Of a stretch of 64,000 bases of DNA, positions 40,703-49,653 are shown piece by piece. Source of the stretch: an uncultured Chitinophaga sp. (lineage in GTDB: Bacteria; Bacteroidota; Bacteroidia; Cytophagales; Cyclobacteriaceae); NCBI GenBank assembly GCA_902168205.1, contig CABHOK010000018.1, forward strand, positions 1 to 64,000. The letters are read 5' to 3'. Within the stretch, counting starts at the first letter, position 1. Each line of letters starts with the position of its first letter. The position numbers and the translations under genes were made by a program. Under the pieces are notes generated by a model. That model saw only the letters and a program-made list of their open reading frames with translations, had not been told where the DNA came from and did no database searches.

Positions 40703-41653
40703 TCAGTTTGATTTCTTAATAGTATAGTTGGCGGCCACTCGTTCTGCCAGCGCTTCTATATCAGTTCGCCTGGCAAGCAATTCAAGCCATGCAGCCGGTA
40801 TATTTTCGTAACCATATAGCAGCCCTGCCAGCCCTCCCGTTACAGCTCCGGTTGTGTCGGTGTCTTCTCCAAGATTTACGGCTTTTAATACGGCATCTTT
40901 ATACGAGTCCGTTGTAAGCAAACACCAGATGCTTGCCTGTAGAGTATGCAACACATAGCCACTGCTATAAATATCTTCCTCCGACAATTCGTATATGTCT
41001 GACTTTAATAAACGATCAAACCGACTTATTTCTTTTGAATTGATAGACAGTGAATGAAGATACTCTGGTACATCAGTTTTGAGTTGCTTATAGATTGAGA
41101 ATTTGTCTGTCTTGTTCAGCAAAAGCCTGGCAAATTCAAGATAGTAGAAGCAGGACATAACGGAACGTATATGCGCGTGTGTGATAGATGAGATCAGTTT
41201 AGTCAGCTGATAGCGTTCCTTAATTGATTTATCCTGTATATAAAAAACCAATGGAAGAATTCTCATGAGTGAGCCGTTTCCATTTTCATCTTCATGCAAG
41301 CCACCGGCAAGCTCAGGTGATGTGCCTGCTGCTATTCTGTTTATAGCGGCCCGTGTAGTGATGCCAACATCGAATACAACTCCGTGTGCAGTCCAGTAAT
41401 TATGACGGAGCCACTTTATAAAATTCTCACCGACAATGTTGATATCGAATTCCTTTGCTAATGCTTCCGCCAGGCAAAACGTAAGCGAACTATCATCCGA
41501 CCACGTGCCTGCCGGAACGTTATAGGTTCCATAACCACGCATATCCGTAACGGGGTTTTTCTGTATAGCAGATCGATCCCTGGATTCAACAGGAACACCA
41601 AGGGCATCGCCAATCGCCAGGCCTAGCAATGCGCCTTTTATTGCGTTCAACAT
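40703..41653 (-). CDS. ADP-ribosylglycohydrolase family protein
   Basis: I start at the ATG at 41653 (MLNAIKGALLGLAIGDALG), giving 316 residues. GDALGVPVESR, GTWSDDSSLTFCLAEA (Asp residues binding magnesium), ITHAHIRSVMSCFYYLEF and NLGEDTDTTGAVTGGLAGLL are the standard DraG/ARH family motifs. These enzymes remove ADP-ribose from proteins or small molecules using two magnesium ions. All metal ligands seem intact. It lies with a DUF3592 protein, downstream of the 42-bp palindrome. Confidence 0.92.
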   Translation of the reverse strand: MLNAIKGALLGLAIGDALGVPVESRDRSAIQKNPVTDMRGYGTYNVPAGTWSDDSSLTFCLAEALAKEFDINIVGENFIKWLRHNYWTAHGVVFDVGITTRAAINRIAAGTSPELAGGLHEDENGNGSLMRILPLVFYIQDKSIKERYQLTKLISSITHAHIRSVMSCFYYLEFARLLLNKTDKFSIYKQLKTDVPEYLHSLSINSKEISRFDRLLKSDIYELSEEDIYSSGYVLHTLQASIWCLLTTDSYKDAVLKAVNLGEDTDTTGAVTGGLAGLLYGYENIPAAWLELLARRTDIEALAERVAANYTIKKSN

Positions 41654-41724
41654 ATTTTGGCCATTACTTGCTTCACACACCGCTGGTGATTCATTTTATC
41701 GGTATATATTTTAAGTCCCTTGCC

Positions 41725-41766
41725 TTGACTATTCATAGCTGGTAGCTACCAGCTATGAATAGTCAA
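41725..41766. repeat. Perfect 42-bp palindrome
   Basis: The arms TTGACTATTCATAGCTGGTAG and its exact reverse complement meet without a spacer. It lies 12 bases after the stop of the upstream M50/TPR gene and 72 bases before the ADP-ribosylglycohydrolase start. It could form a strong RNA hairpin that ends the upstream transcript, although no T run follows. Confidence 0.95.
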
Positions 41767-41778
41767 AGTGATGTAAAG

Positions 41779-42975
41779 TTAATGTAGCGATGCATTAGCG
41801 GTGAGATTTTTCCTGGCATCTTCAATATATTGATCGATGCATGCAGTTTCAGGATAAAGATCTTTCGCTTTATTAAATAATCGGAGCGCCTCACCGTACT
41901 CTTCTTTGTAAAGATAATATATACCTAGATTTCGATAGCCATACGAATTTTCCGGATCTAATTGTAGGGAATGTGTGACATCTGATAATCCATCTTCAAG
42001 GTTTCCTGCATTGATCTTGCAAAATCCTCTGTTATTATATGCATACGCAAAGCCGTTGTCTAATTCAATGGCTTTATCAAATAAAGGAATAGCTTCGTCA
42101 AATTTATCCAGTAAAATTAGAGCATAGCCTTTATTATTAAGTGAGCTTGAATGATTGGGGTTTATGGTCAATGCACGATCGTAAGCTTCTATACCTTTTT
42201 CAGGAAGTCCTAACCCGGTATAGCATATCGCTAAATTAAACCAATCATCGTCTGTGAGGATATGGTACTTCATTAATCTTTCATAAACCTGATGCGCCAT
42301 TTTGTAGTCATGTGTTTGAAGATATGATGTAATGGCAGCGCGATATGTGTTACGGTCTCTTAAGCCACGGTTCAACATAAAGTCAAATAAGGAGGCGGCC
42401 TGTTGATATTGTTTTTGATTATAGTGGCCTAACGCTTCTTCATACTTTTTTGAAAAACGTATATAGTTGAATAACAACTTTACATAGAATCCATCACGGT
42501 ATGTGATATGGCCATTTTGCAGAACAACGGGAGCTTCGTTAGGTATGAGATTAAAAATCAGATCGAAGACTGCAGAACCCAGGAATATGATTAGGAATAA
42601 TTTAAGAAAGCCATGCAGTTCGAAAGTGAAAGCAAAATAACAGGAAACACTGGCAATGATGAAAGATGCTATAGGGCCTGAAATGGTGTATAGAATTTGT
42701 GAGTAAATGGATGACGTTGCTGAAGGTGAGCATAAGCCCGTGTTCCAGGAAAAAGGGTTATACTTAAAATACACTTCTAACAACCCAATGCGGAAATGGA
42801 CGGTGCCATTGGAATCTCCATAGGATCCTGCATAGACGGTTACCTTTTGCCGGGTTAAAAATATGGCGGGTACAGCGTGCCCAAGTTCGTGAAGCAAAAC
42901 CGTTAGGGGGCGAGCTACTAGTACGAGTCCAAAAGACAGTAGCATAAAGAGTGCAAAATATAACATCACCTCCAT
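41779..42975 (-). CDS. Membrane M50-like metalloprotease fused to TPR repeats
   Basis: A 398-residue protein. A TM segment (about 5-22) runs into HELGHAVPAIFLTRQKVTVY, with the HExxH zinc motif at 29-33. Further TM segments are at about 102-124 and 130-152, with FNLIPNEAPV in the position of the NPxPDGG-like second motif of M50 site-2 proteases, although the Asp is not obvious. Residues about 180-385 are five or more TPR units (LFNKAKDLYPE, AYNNRGFCKINAGNLEDGLS, SLNNKGYALILLDKFDEAI). Site-2 proteases cut membrane proteins in regulated intramembrane proteolysis; here the TPRs may present a partner. If the second motif is lost it may be inactive. Confidence 0.8.
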   Translation of the reverse strand: MEVMLYFALFMLLSFGLVLVARPLTVLLHELGHAVPAIFLTRQKVTVYAGSYGDSNGTVHFRIGLLEVYFKYNPFSWNTGLCSPSATSSIYSQILYTISGPIASFIIASVSCYFAFTFELHGFLKLFLIIFLGSAVFDLIFNLIPNEAPVVLQNGHITYRDGFYVKLLFNYIRFSKKYEEALGHYNQKQYQQAASLFDFMLNRGLRDRNTYRAAITSYLQTHDYKMAHQVYERLMKYHILTDDDWFNLAICYTGLGLPEKGIEAYDRALTINPNHSSSLNNKGYALILLDKFDEAIPLFDKAIELDNGFAYAYNNRGFCKINAGNLEDGLSDVTHSLQLDPENSYGYRNLGIYYLYKEEYGEALRLFNKAKDLYPETACIDQYIEDARKNLTANASLH

Positions 42976-43117
42976 GGAAGATAGGATTTGCTGCCAGCCC
43001 GCTGACGAATAACGGCTGGCAAAAATGTGGGGATAGATGTCGTTAGGATGCGAATGGTAATCTCTCGACTTGAAACATTTTTAACTTTACTTGCAACTCG
43101 TGCCTCGCAGCTACTTT

Positions 43118-43513
43118 CTACTGTTCCGCCTCTTTGCTCTTTTCTTCCTTTCTATAATCCAGGTATGCGCCTGGCTTTTTGTTGATCTTGTCACCAAGCG
43201 TGCAGATCTTGACCAGGTTTCGATTGACAGCAAAAGCAGTATCCATACCGTTGAGTGTATACTTTACGCGGATGAGACTATCGGATGTGCAGTATCCTTC
43301 TTTCAATACAATCGGTTTGCCCGGGTCTGTTGATCCTTCCAGGGTAAAGGTCTCATTAAATTTGCCATCATCGAGATTGAGAACGATGGTAGATTTTTTC
43401 GCGAGGTATACTACCTGAAATGTTACAGGATTGTTACAACGGTTGCAATCTGCTAAAAAAAAACAGAGCAACATAGCTACAAAAAGGCTGCGGGCAGTGC
43501 GTGTAAAATTCAT
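43118..43513 (-). CDS. Small lipoprotein with CNRC motif
   Basis: A 131-residue protein with a signal sequence (SLFVAMLLCFFLADC, lipid Cys at about 23) directly followed by NRCNN. The mature part is beta-rich (QVVYLAKKSTIVLNLDDGKF, SDSLIRVKYTLNGMDTAF) and ends in a charged tail (KEEKSKEAEQ). No family is recognised. Confidence 0.65.
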   Translation of the reverse strand: MNFTRTARSLFVAMLLCFFLADCNRCNNPVTFQVVYLAKKSTIVLNLDDGKFNETFTLEGSTDPGKPIVLKEGYCTSDSLIRVKYTLNGMDTAFAVNRNLVKICTLGDKINKKPGAYLDYRKEEKSKEAEQ

Positions 43514-43608
43514 GGTTAAAAGCGTTCACACGATATGATTTCGTGGTGGTGCGAAGGTATAAAATTTTCAGACAAGAAGTGTTCCGCAGACTGGCGCTAT
43601 GGTACAGC

Positions 43609-44580
43609 TTACGATATATATCCGAGGAGCAACGCACGCAGTGGTTTCAATACACCTTCCATGAAAGCGGGATGAAACAACAGGTGAATTGGAAGTATGA
43701 GCCAGCCCAGCACCCATAGGTGAGCCAGGATTTTGCTCGCCAGTATTTTCTGAACAAATGCGCTTTTTTCTTCGGTATACATCAATATGCCGTGTAAAGC
43801 AAAGTATAGCATGGGCAAACCATAACCGGCTTTTACGGGCAGCGATATAGCAATCTCGTGGAGCACACCCGAAAGCAGAAAGGATATTATCATCGCGGCA
43901 GTCTTTCCGATTTTAAATTTGAGCGGACGATAGGCGATCAGCGTTGTCATTTCAGAAAAAGCCATATTCCACCGTTTGCCCCAGAATTCATTCAGCGAAC
44001 GGGATTTATAGGGAGATCGAAATAATTCCTTAACGTTTACTCCCCACCATCGCCAATATGCAGTTGATAGATTGAGTATACCAAAGTGCAGGATAAAGCT
44101 GATGCCGACAAGCAATGCCAAATCAGCGATTATCATTATAGATGTGTTTGTCGTTTCTATTACCGCTGAAAGGTAAACAAGTACCATTCCCAATGCGATG
44201 CGTGAAATACCGCGCATAGCAATGGTAGCATAGGGCAGCCGTTGTGAGGGTGCCGGAAATGTCTCGAACAATGCTGGCCGCATACCAAACCAACCCAGTG
44301 CAAAGGCTGACCATTGCAATGAATTCAGCCTCATCTTTCCGGGGTAACTTTCAACAGCAACAATAATTTTCATTGACAAAAGCTGCAGCGATACAATGGA
44401 GACCATGCGAACCAGGCCCGATGCATCAGCTGTAATAAGAGAAGCAAAGATTACTGTAGCGATACATATAATCCAAGCGATCCATCGTGCGGTTGACTTG
44501 TTTGGAATAAAAGGTAATGTATACCCTGCCAGTAACAAAAATAGTCCGAAGGAAAGGAGATATAGGAGAGTCAGATCCAC
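43609..44580 (-). CDS. MBOAT-type acyltransferase, wax-synthase-like
   Basis: The 323-residue polytopic protein has about eight TM segments. RSLNEFWGKRWNMAFSEMTT and SFLLSGVLHEIAISLPVKAG are the MBOAT/wax synthase (PF13813-like) motifs, with the conserved Asn/Trp-rich first motif and the His in SGVLHE. Members move acyl groups to alcohols, sterols or sugars at the membrane. The start overlaps the end of the upstream 142-residue membrane protein by 10 bases, so the two are coupled. Confidence 0.82.
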   Translation of the reverse strand: MDLTLLYLLSFGLFLLLAGYTLPFIPNKSTARWIAWIICIATVIFASLITADASGLVRMVSIVSLQLLSMKIIVAVESYPGKMRLNSLQWSAFALGWFGMRPALFETFPAPSQRLPYATIAMRGISRIALGMVLVYLSAVIETTNTSIMIIADLALLVGISFILHFGILNLSTAYWRWWGVNVKELFRSPYKSRSLNEFWGKRWNMAFSEMTTLIAYRPLKFKIGKTAAMIISFLLSGVLHEIAISLPVKAGYGLPMLYFALHGILMYTEEKSAFVQKILASKILAHLWVLGWLILPIHLLFHPAFMEGVLKPLRALLLGYIS

Positions 44581-44999
44581 GCGTTATTATATAGAAATGC
44601 CAGAAGATATACTGCTGTAAAAAAGACAAACAGAAGAACAAGTGCTGTTTCACCGAGTGTATAGATTGCGCCTTTGGGTGCGTTTGTTCTGTCGAAGTAA
44701 AAGAACTGAATGCCAATGCGTGTAAGCCAGTATATACTGATGAAGAGCGTAATGCTTTTGGCGAGAAACGAACCACTGAGTAATTCATTCGCACCGGCTA
44801 ATGAGACAATACCGAAGCAAAAGTTAATAACCAGTATATAGGCAGCGTATGTCCAGAACATTTGCCGGAGAAGCGGTTGCAACGCTTTCAGGTGTTGCTT
44901 CCATTGCAATACTTTCGGAATGAGCAGACTGCCCACGCATAAAACAATATGTCCTATACCCGCCAGTAGAATCAGTATTCTTAGTAAATCAACATTCAT
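44571..44999 (-). CDS. Four-TM membrane protein coupled to the MBOAT gene
   Basis: A 142-residue protein with hydrophobic segments at about 5-27, 48-68, 76-97 and 115-137. It precedes and overlaps the MBOAT gene, so it is probably part of the same complex or pathway. RIGIQFFYFDRTNAP and other short loops are not diagnostic. Confidence 0.72.
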   Translation of the reverse strand: MNVDLLRILILLAGIGHIVLCVGSLLIPKVLQWKQHLKALQPLLRQMFWTYAAYILVINFCFGIVSLAGANELLSGSFLAKSITLFISIYWLTRIGIQFFYFDRTNAPKGAIYTLGETALVLLFVFFTAVYLLAFLYNNAWI

Positions 45000-45091
45000 T
45001 GCAGGTTGTAAATATATTCAGTAAATCAAATTTCCGCTGCTGAACTTTTGAATGTTTCTCGTGCCCTGGTGCAGGAATTACCAAAATGAAA

Positions 45092-45115
45092 ATTGTCGCC
45101 CGGGCAGGCGACAAT
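45092..45115 (-). terminator. Intrinsic terminator of the DinB gene
   Basis: ATTGTCGCC and GGCGACAAT are perfect 9-base arms around CGGGCA. On the minus strand the hairpin is followed by TTTTCATTTT and lies 32 bases after the stop at 45148. Confidence 0.78.
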
Positions 45116-45147
45116 CCTCTTATTTTATAAATACTTTTATCAAAGAC

Positions 45148-46281
45148 CTAATGTCCTCGCTCAATTTTAATTTCCTGCTTCTCTTCGCGCTTGGGTAATC
45201 GCTTCTTCATCAATAGAATCTGCCCCAAATGACTCGACTGATGCTCCATTACATGGAACCAGCAAAAATGGTTGTTGATGTCCGACCCTGGCCGTACTTG
45301 AGCCAGCCATTCATCGTTACGCTTGCTGAGTTCGGCAATGGTTTTCTTACGAACATCCCTATATATAGCCAGGTAATATTCGACATCATGGCCTTTGAAT
45401 TTTTGTCTCGCTTCTTCACCGAGGTTCAAGGCTACTTCCCATTTCTGTTTTTCTTCTTCGTTAAACTCACGGTTTTCAAAAGTATATACCTGGTAATATG
45501 CTTCGGCTGCAGCCAGGTGCATGATGAGTGCACCGATGGTATTGGCTTTATCATCCATTAAGTGATCGGTCTCCTGCAGGTTCAGTAATTTTACACTGTT
45601 CTCTACACGTGTACTCAGGTTGTTTAACATTGTTACGAGCGTACCGATCTGCGGAGAGAAGCCTTCTACCGGCCCGATGAGATAGGTTGTATCACGCTTG
45701 ATTCCTTTACCTTCAATTACCAGGGCGCTTTTGCCGTTGGTTGCATCATTCGCGGAAGAGAACGTGAACTCTTTAATGCGCACCGGGGCCAGCGGATTCG
45801 TACCTTCATTCCATTCCGGTATAACATTTTTTACAACAGGCATTTCGAAGCTCCCATTTTTTATAGGTGCCTTTTGAAGTTTACCGGCATCGTTCTGCAC
45901 GTAGAATTCGAAGTTGTCGAAGTAGAACTTTCCGTTGTTCATGCATAAACCACCGAAGTTTATCTTGTCGGCATTGGCGTCCATTTCACCTTCAATGGTA
46001 TAGGTCTGCCACGCGTTGGAGCGAATAGGCTTATCTCCCATATTTTCGAAGAAACCGGCCTCACCATTTTTATTGTCAACGCGAACCCATATACCAGCCC
46101 AGGCAGTTGAGTCTGCTATAATAGCTTTGGCGGAAGCTGTCACTTTAAATTTTACTTTCTTCTTCAGAAAAGAAGCGTCAACGGTTTGAACAAAGGATGT
46201 CCAGTTGCGTGATACTTCTTTCGTCTGCGCATACACATTCATGCTGGCAACAACAGCAATCGCTACTAAGATTTTTTTCAT
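45148..46281 (-). CDS. Exported two-domain protein with C-terminal DinB-like domain
   Basis: I start at ATG 46281 (MKKILVAIAVVASMNVYAQ), giving 377 residues with a signal peptide. The first mature domain of about 180 residues is beta-rich (WTSFVQTVDASFLKKKVKFK, WAGIWVRVDNKNGE, NNGKFYFDNFEFYVQNDAGK), like a carbohydrate-binding jelly-roll. The C-terminal 165 residues are a DinB/DUF664-type helical bundle: VTMLNNLSTRVENSVKLL, IGALIMHLAAAEAYYQVYTF, and CWFHVMEHQSSHLGQILLMK with the three-His metal site (H near 233, and two in HVMEHQSSH). DinB proteins are usually cytosolic thiol-dependent or metal enzymes, so a secreted version is unusual. Confidence 0.82.
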   Translation of the reverse strand: MKKILVAIAVVASMNVYAQTKEVSRNWTSFVQTVDASFLKKKVKFKVTASAKAIIADSTAWAGIWVRVDNKNGEAGFFENMGDKPIRSNAWQTYTIEGEMDANADKINFGGLCMNNGKFYFDNFEFYVQNDAGKLQKAPIKNGSFEMPVVKNVIPEWNEGTNPLAPVRIKEFTFSSANDATNGKSALVIEGKGIKRDTTYLIGPVEGFSPQIGTLVTMLNNLSTRVENSVKLLNLQETDHLMDDKANTIGALIMHLAAAEAYYQVYTFENREFNEEEKQKWEVALNLGEEARQKFKGHDVEYYLAIYRDVRKKTIAELSKRNDEWLAQVRPGSDINNHFCWFHVMEHQSSHLGQILLMKKRLPKREEKQEIKIERGH

Positions 46282-46621
46282 GGGTTTGGGTGGGATAATT
46301 ATTCGTGAAAACATTTTACATATCAGACTCGGCAACAATAAAATTCAGATCAACCGGACGCGGGCGTTACGTGGTTATATACATATATAATTGCGCTGAA
46401 AAATTACCGATTACCCGCGACTTATCCAATTTGAAAGTCGTAACGATTTCTGTGTCGCTTTTGTCAGCTGTGTGTTTGAATGGATGTTCTGATACGCACA
46501 AAGTTGTTCGTTTATGGGATGCACGTTTGTATACTATTGATTTGTATATGCCTTTGAACGTTGCTACGCTATTTTCATAATTGGCATTAATTTAGGGTTG
46601 CGTTAGTTTCAATCCAGGCTT
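46282..46621. other. Divergent gap, no gene seen
   Basis: This 340-base region lies between the divergent DinB and ABC permease genes. A 91-residue open frame (46305-46580) has no coherent composition and was rejected. No inverted repeat or clear TAnnTTTG box was found. Confidence 0.4.
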
Positions 46622-49039
46622 ATGGTACGAAATTATATCCGTGTTGCATACCGGAGTCTATTCAAGAACAGGGTATTCTCGTTCCTCAATATTCTCGGAC
46701 TTGCCATTGGCATGGCTGCTTTTCTTTTTATTATTCACTATGTTCGTTTCGAGCGCAGCTATGAGAGTTTTCATGAGAACGCTGATAACATCTACCGCGT
46801 TACGCTCGATCTTTACAATGGTAATGAATTCATTGTAACAGACTGCGAAACGTATGCACCTCTTGGACCTATATTGAAGTCGAAACATCCTGAAGTGACA
46901 GACTATGTCAGAATGTATCACAACGATGGTTTGCAGGATGTAGAAGTTGACAACCGCAGGTTCCTGGAAGAAGGAATATACTTTGCCGATGCATCGGTAT
47001 TTACTGTGTTTACCTTACAGACATTGCAGGGTAATCCTGAAACAGCCTTGGTAGAGCCATTTAAGATCGCACTATCGGAATCAACGGCCAAAAAATATTT
47101 TGGCAAGACAGATATAGTGGGTGAGTCCGTAAAGCTATTGAACCAGGTATACCAGGTTTCGGCTGTATTTGCTGATCTGCCTCCCAATACCCATCTCAAG
47201 TATAATGCTTTGCTTTCGCATGCGACCCTGGCTAAACTATATAATTGGTATAGTGAGACGGATGGCTGGGGCGGAAACAACGAGTATACCTATTTGCAGA
47301 TGGCACCCGGTACAGACCTTGCCGCATTTAACCGAAAACTTACAGATCTTTCTATATTACTAAAGGAAAAAATTGGCAGCGAGCGCTTTGTTGCCGAGCC
47401 GATTAAAGATATACATCTGCTGTCGAATAAATCATTTGAGCCCGAAGTTAATGGTAACGCCAAGGTTGTATACGTACTGTTTATCATTGCTGTCTTCATC
47501 ATTGTTATAGCCTGGGTGAATTATGTGAATCTTTCTACTGCGCGTGCCATTGAACGTGCGCGCGAAGTAGGCATCCGTAAGGTAATGGGATCTTTACGCC
47601 TGCAACTTGTCCTTCAGTTCCTGGCAGAGTCATTCATGATTAATGTACTCGCAGCGGTTATCACCTTTACTATATTTCACACCGGGCTCCCATTCTTCCG
47701 TCAGTTAACCGGGCAGCCGTTACCGCTTGACTTTGCTAATGACACTGTGTTCTGGTATATATTTTCCGGCCTCATATTGACAGGATCTTTACTCTCTGGT
47801 TTATACCCTGCATTTGTATTGTCTTCCTTTCAGCCTTCTGTGGTGCTTAAGGGGAAACTCAGAACATCATCACACGGACAGCATTTGCGAAAAGCACTCG
47901 TTATTTTTCAGTTCGCGGCAACCGTTATACTGATGGCCGGCATGTGTGCGGTATATCTGCAAATAAACTATATGCGCAATTATGATCTCGGATTGAACCT
48001 GGATCAAACCCTGGTTCTTCGTGCCAACCAGGAAGAGTCAATAGATTCGATTGCCCGCCTGAAGCAACAAGCTTTCAAAAATGAGTTACTGAAAAGTGCA
48101 TACGTAAGTAAAGTAGGCTTGTCGGGAACAGTACCGGGTTTGAGTTCACATGAGATGGGTACAACTTCCAATGTAAAACGTGTAGGTCAGGATGATGCGG
48201 ATGGAAGCTATAATTATCACCTTACATCGATCGATGCCGACTTTATTCCGACACTGGGTATGGAATTTATAGCGGGTCGTAATTTTGTTGCCGGTGCTCC
48301 TAATGATGACCAGGTTATTATCAACGAAGAAGCTGTAACGCGTCTTGGCTTTGCAAGTCCAGAAGAAGCAGTAGGCTCGAAAATAACGTATCACACACGA
48401 TGGAAGGGCGAGCCGGCAACGATCATTGGTGTACTGAAAAAATACTATCAGCAATCACCGAAGGAGCAACAGATTCCGATATTACTACGCTATCGCGACA
48501 GTGCTGATTACTTATCCGTCAAGCTTTCTGCGGATGATATGCATGAAGCCGTAGCCGAGGTAAAACAGATCTGGAATAAAGTATATCCGAATGCCGTCTT
48601 TCATTATTTCTTTCTCGATGAAAAATACAATCAGCAATACCAGGCTGATATGCGCTTCGGCGAGGTGATTGCAACATTCTCTACACTAGCCATTATTATA
48701 GCATGCTTGGGACTGTTCGGACTCTCTGCATTTACCATCGTGCAGCGCACCAAAGAGATTGGTATTCGTAAAGTGTTGGGTGCATCGGTTCTGCAGATTG
48801 TACACCTGTTGTCCAAAGACTTTGTTAAGGTGGTGTTGATCGCAGCGCTCATCGCAATGCCCATGGCGTATATAGGTATAGAGCAGTGGCTTTCCGGTTA
48901 TGCTGTCCGCATCAGTCTGAGTGTTTGGCTGTTTGTGTTGCCGGTAGTAATTATACTGGTGATTGCTTTGTGCACGGTAAGTTTTCAGACGATTAAAACA
49001 GCACTGTCAAATCCATCCAATGCATTGAAGCAGGAGTGA
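46622..49039 (+). CDS. Orphan MacB/FtsX-type ABC transporter permease (paralogue 2)
   Basis: A 805-residue protein with the same plan as 4792-7206: TM1 with FSFLNILGLAIGMAAFLF, periplasmic MacB_PCD domain, FtsX domain 1 with ERAREVGIRKVMGSLR near residue 310, a second periplasmic domain, FtsX domain 2 with RTKEIGIRKVLGASVLQI near 715, and the end SNPSNALKQE. The ATPase subunit is not adjacent. The two permeases share the same length and motif order but differ in most residues. Such paralogues may export or sense envelope stress; the substrate is unknown. Confidence 0.92.
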   Translation: MVRNYIRVAYRSLFKNRVFSFLNILGLAIGMAAFLFIIHYVRFERSYESFHENADNIYRVTLDLYNGNEFIVTDCETYAPLGPILKSKHPEVTDYVRMYHNDGLQDVEVDNRRFLEEGIYFADASVFTVFTLQTLQGNPETALVEPFKIALSESTAKKYFGKTDIVGESVKLLNQVYQVSAVFADLPPNTHLKYNALLSHATLAKLYNWYSETDGWGGNNEYTYLQMAPGTDLAAFNRKLTDLSILLKEKIGSERFVAEPIKDIHLLSNKSFEPEVNGNAKVVYVLFIIAVFIIVIAWVNYVNLSTARAIERAREVGIRKVMGSLRLQLVLQFLAESFMINVLAAVITFTIFHTGLPFFRQLTGQPLPLDFANDTVFWYIFSGLILTGSLLSGLYPAFVLSSFQPSVVLKGKLRTSSHGQHLRKALVIFQFAATVILMAGMCAVYLQINYMRNYDLGLNLDQTLVLRANQEESIDSIARLKQQAFKNELLKSAYVSKVGLSGTVPGLSSHEMGTTSNVKRVGQDDADGSYNYHLTSIDADFIPTLGMEFIAGRNFVAGAPNDDQVIINEEAVTRLGFASPEEAVGSKITYHTRWKGEPATIIGVLKKYYQQSPKEQQIPILLRYRDSADYLSVKLSADDMHEAVAEVKQIWNKVYPNAVFHYFFLDEKYNQQYQADMRFGEVIATFSTLAIIIACLGLFGLSAFTIVQRTKEIGIRKVLGASVLQIVHLLSKDFVKVVLIAALIAMPMAYIGIEQWLSGYAVRISLSVWLFVLPVVIILVIALCTVSFQTIKTALSNPSNALKQE

Positions 49040-49176
49040 GTATATATCAGATTGGAATAGTCGGATATTTATAGTAGATTCAAAAAAATAACCCCTATAC
49101 GTATGGAATTATCCACAGTAGAATACATCATTATTCTTTGCCTGTCAATTGACCTTCCGTTATAACACTAACTAAA

Positions 49177-49548
49177 GTGCAAACTATGACAGCTATAAAG
49201 TATAGTATCATTCTTGCACTTGTTGTAAGTTTAAATACAACGGTGTTGGCACAACAAAATCCGGTACAACGACCAGCAGCTCAAGACCAGGGCGCTTCTT
49301 TTAATGCTACTCTGAATTTCAATCCTCTTTATAAAATCGATAGCGTTGAAGTGAGTCGTGAAGCATTTGAACGCGCGGTGGCATTGAGAGACATCGGGTC
49401 CATCCTGGTTTCGAAAGATCCAAACGCTACAGCTCTCTATGGTGGTAAAGCGCGCAACGGTGTTGTGATTGTAATCACCAGAGAAAGACCCTCTTTCGCT
49501 GAGGAGTTTCTAAGCAGAAAGAAGCGCATATATCCCTCCATCAACTAA
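49177..49548 (+). CDS. Secreted miniature TonB-plug-like protein
   Basis: A 123-residue protein with a signal peptide (SIILALVVSLNTTVLAQ). The C-terminal half (IDSVEVSREAFERAVALRDI, ILVSKDPNATALYGGKARNG, VVIVITRERP) follows the plug-domain pattern 'SIEVLKDASATAIYGSRGANGVILITT' of SusC/TonB-dependent receptors. There is no following barrel. The gene starts 138 bases after the permease. It may be a free plug domain that blocks or binds a receptor or secretin, or a remnant. MQTMTAIK at the start gives two possible Met. Confidence 0.65.
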   Translation: MQTMTAIKYSIILALVVSLNTTVLAQQNPVQRPAAQDQGASFNATLNFNPLYKIDSVEVSREAFERAVALRDIGSILVSKDPNATALYGGKARNGVVIVITRERPSFAEEFLSRKKRIYPSIN

Positions 49549-49570
49549 TCTTTATGTGATGACAAAACAA

Positions 49571-49599
49571 AGAGCCGGCATCGATCTGATGCCGGCTCT
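49571..49599. terminator. Bidirectional terminator hairpin
   Basis: AGAGCCGGCATC and GATGCCGGCTCT are perfect 12-base arms around GATCT. It lies 22 bases after the plug-like gene and 54 bases after the end of the facing NmrA-like gene. A-rich flank on the left, short T runs absent. Confidence 0.72.
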
Positions 49600-49653
49600 G
49601 CTAGTATATACCTGCTTAAAGATATACCCTGTCAGGTAGTGATAGTTACAAGA

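Noticed and set aside
46305-46580. A 91-residue open frame in the gap before the second ABC permease
   Set aside because: It starts in the 5' region of the DinB gene and has no coherent hydrophobic or soluble pattern.
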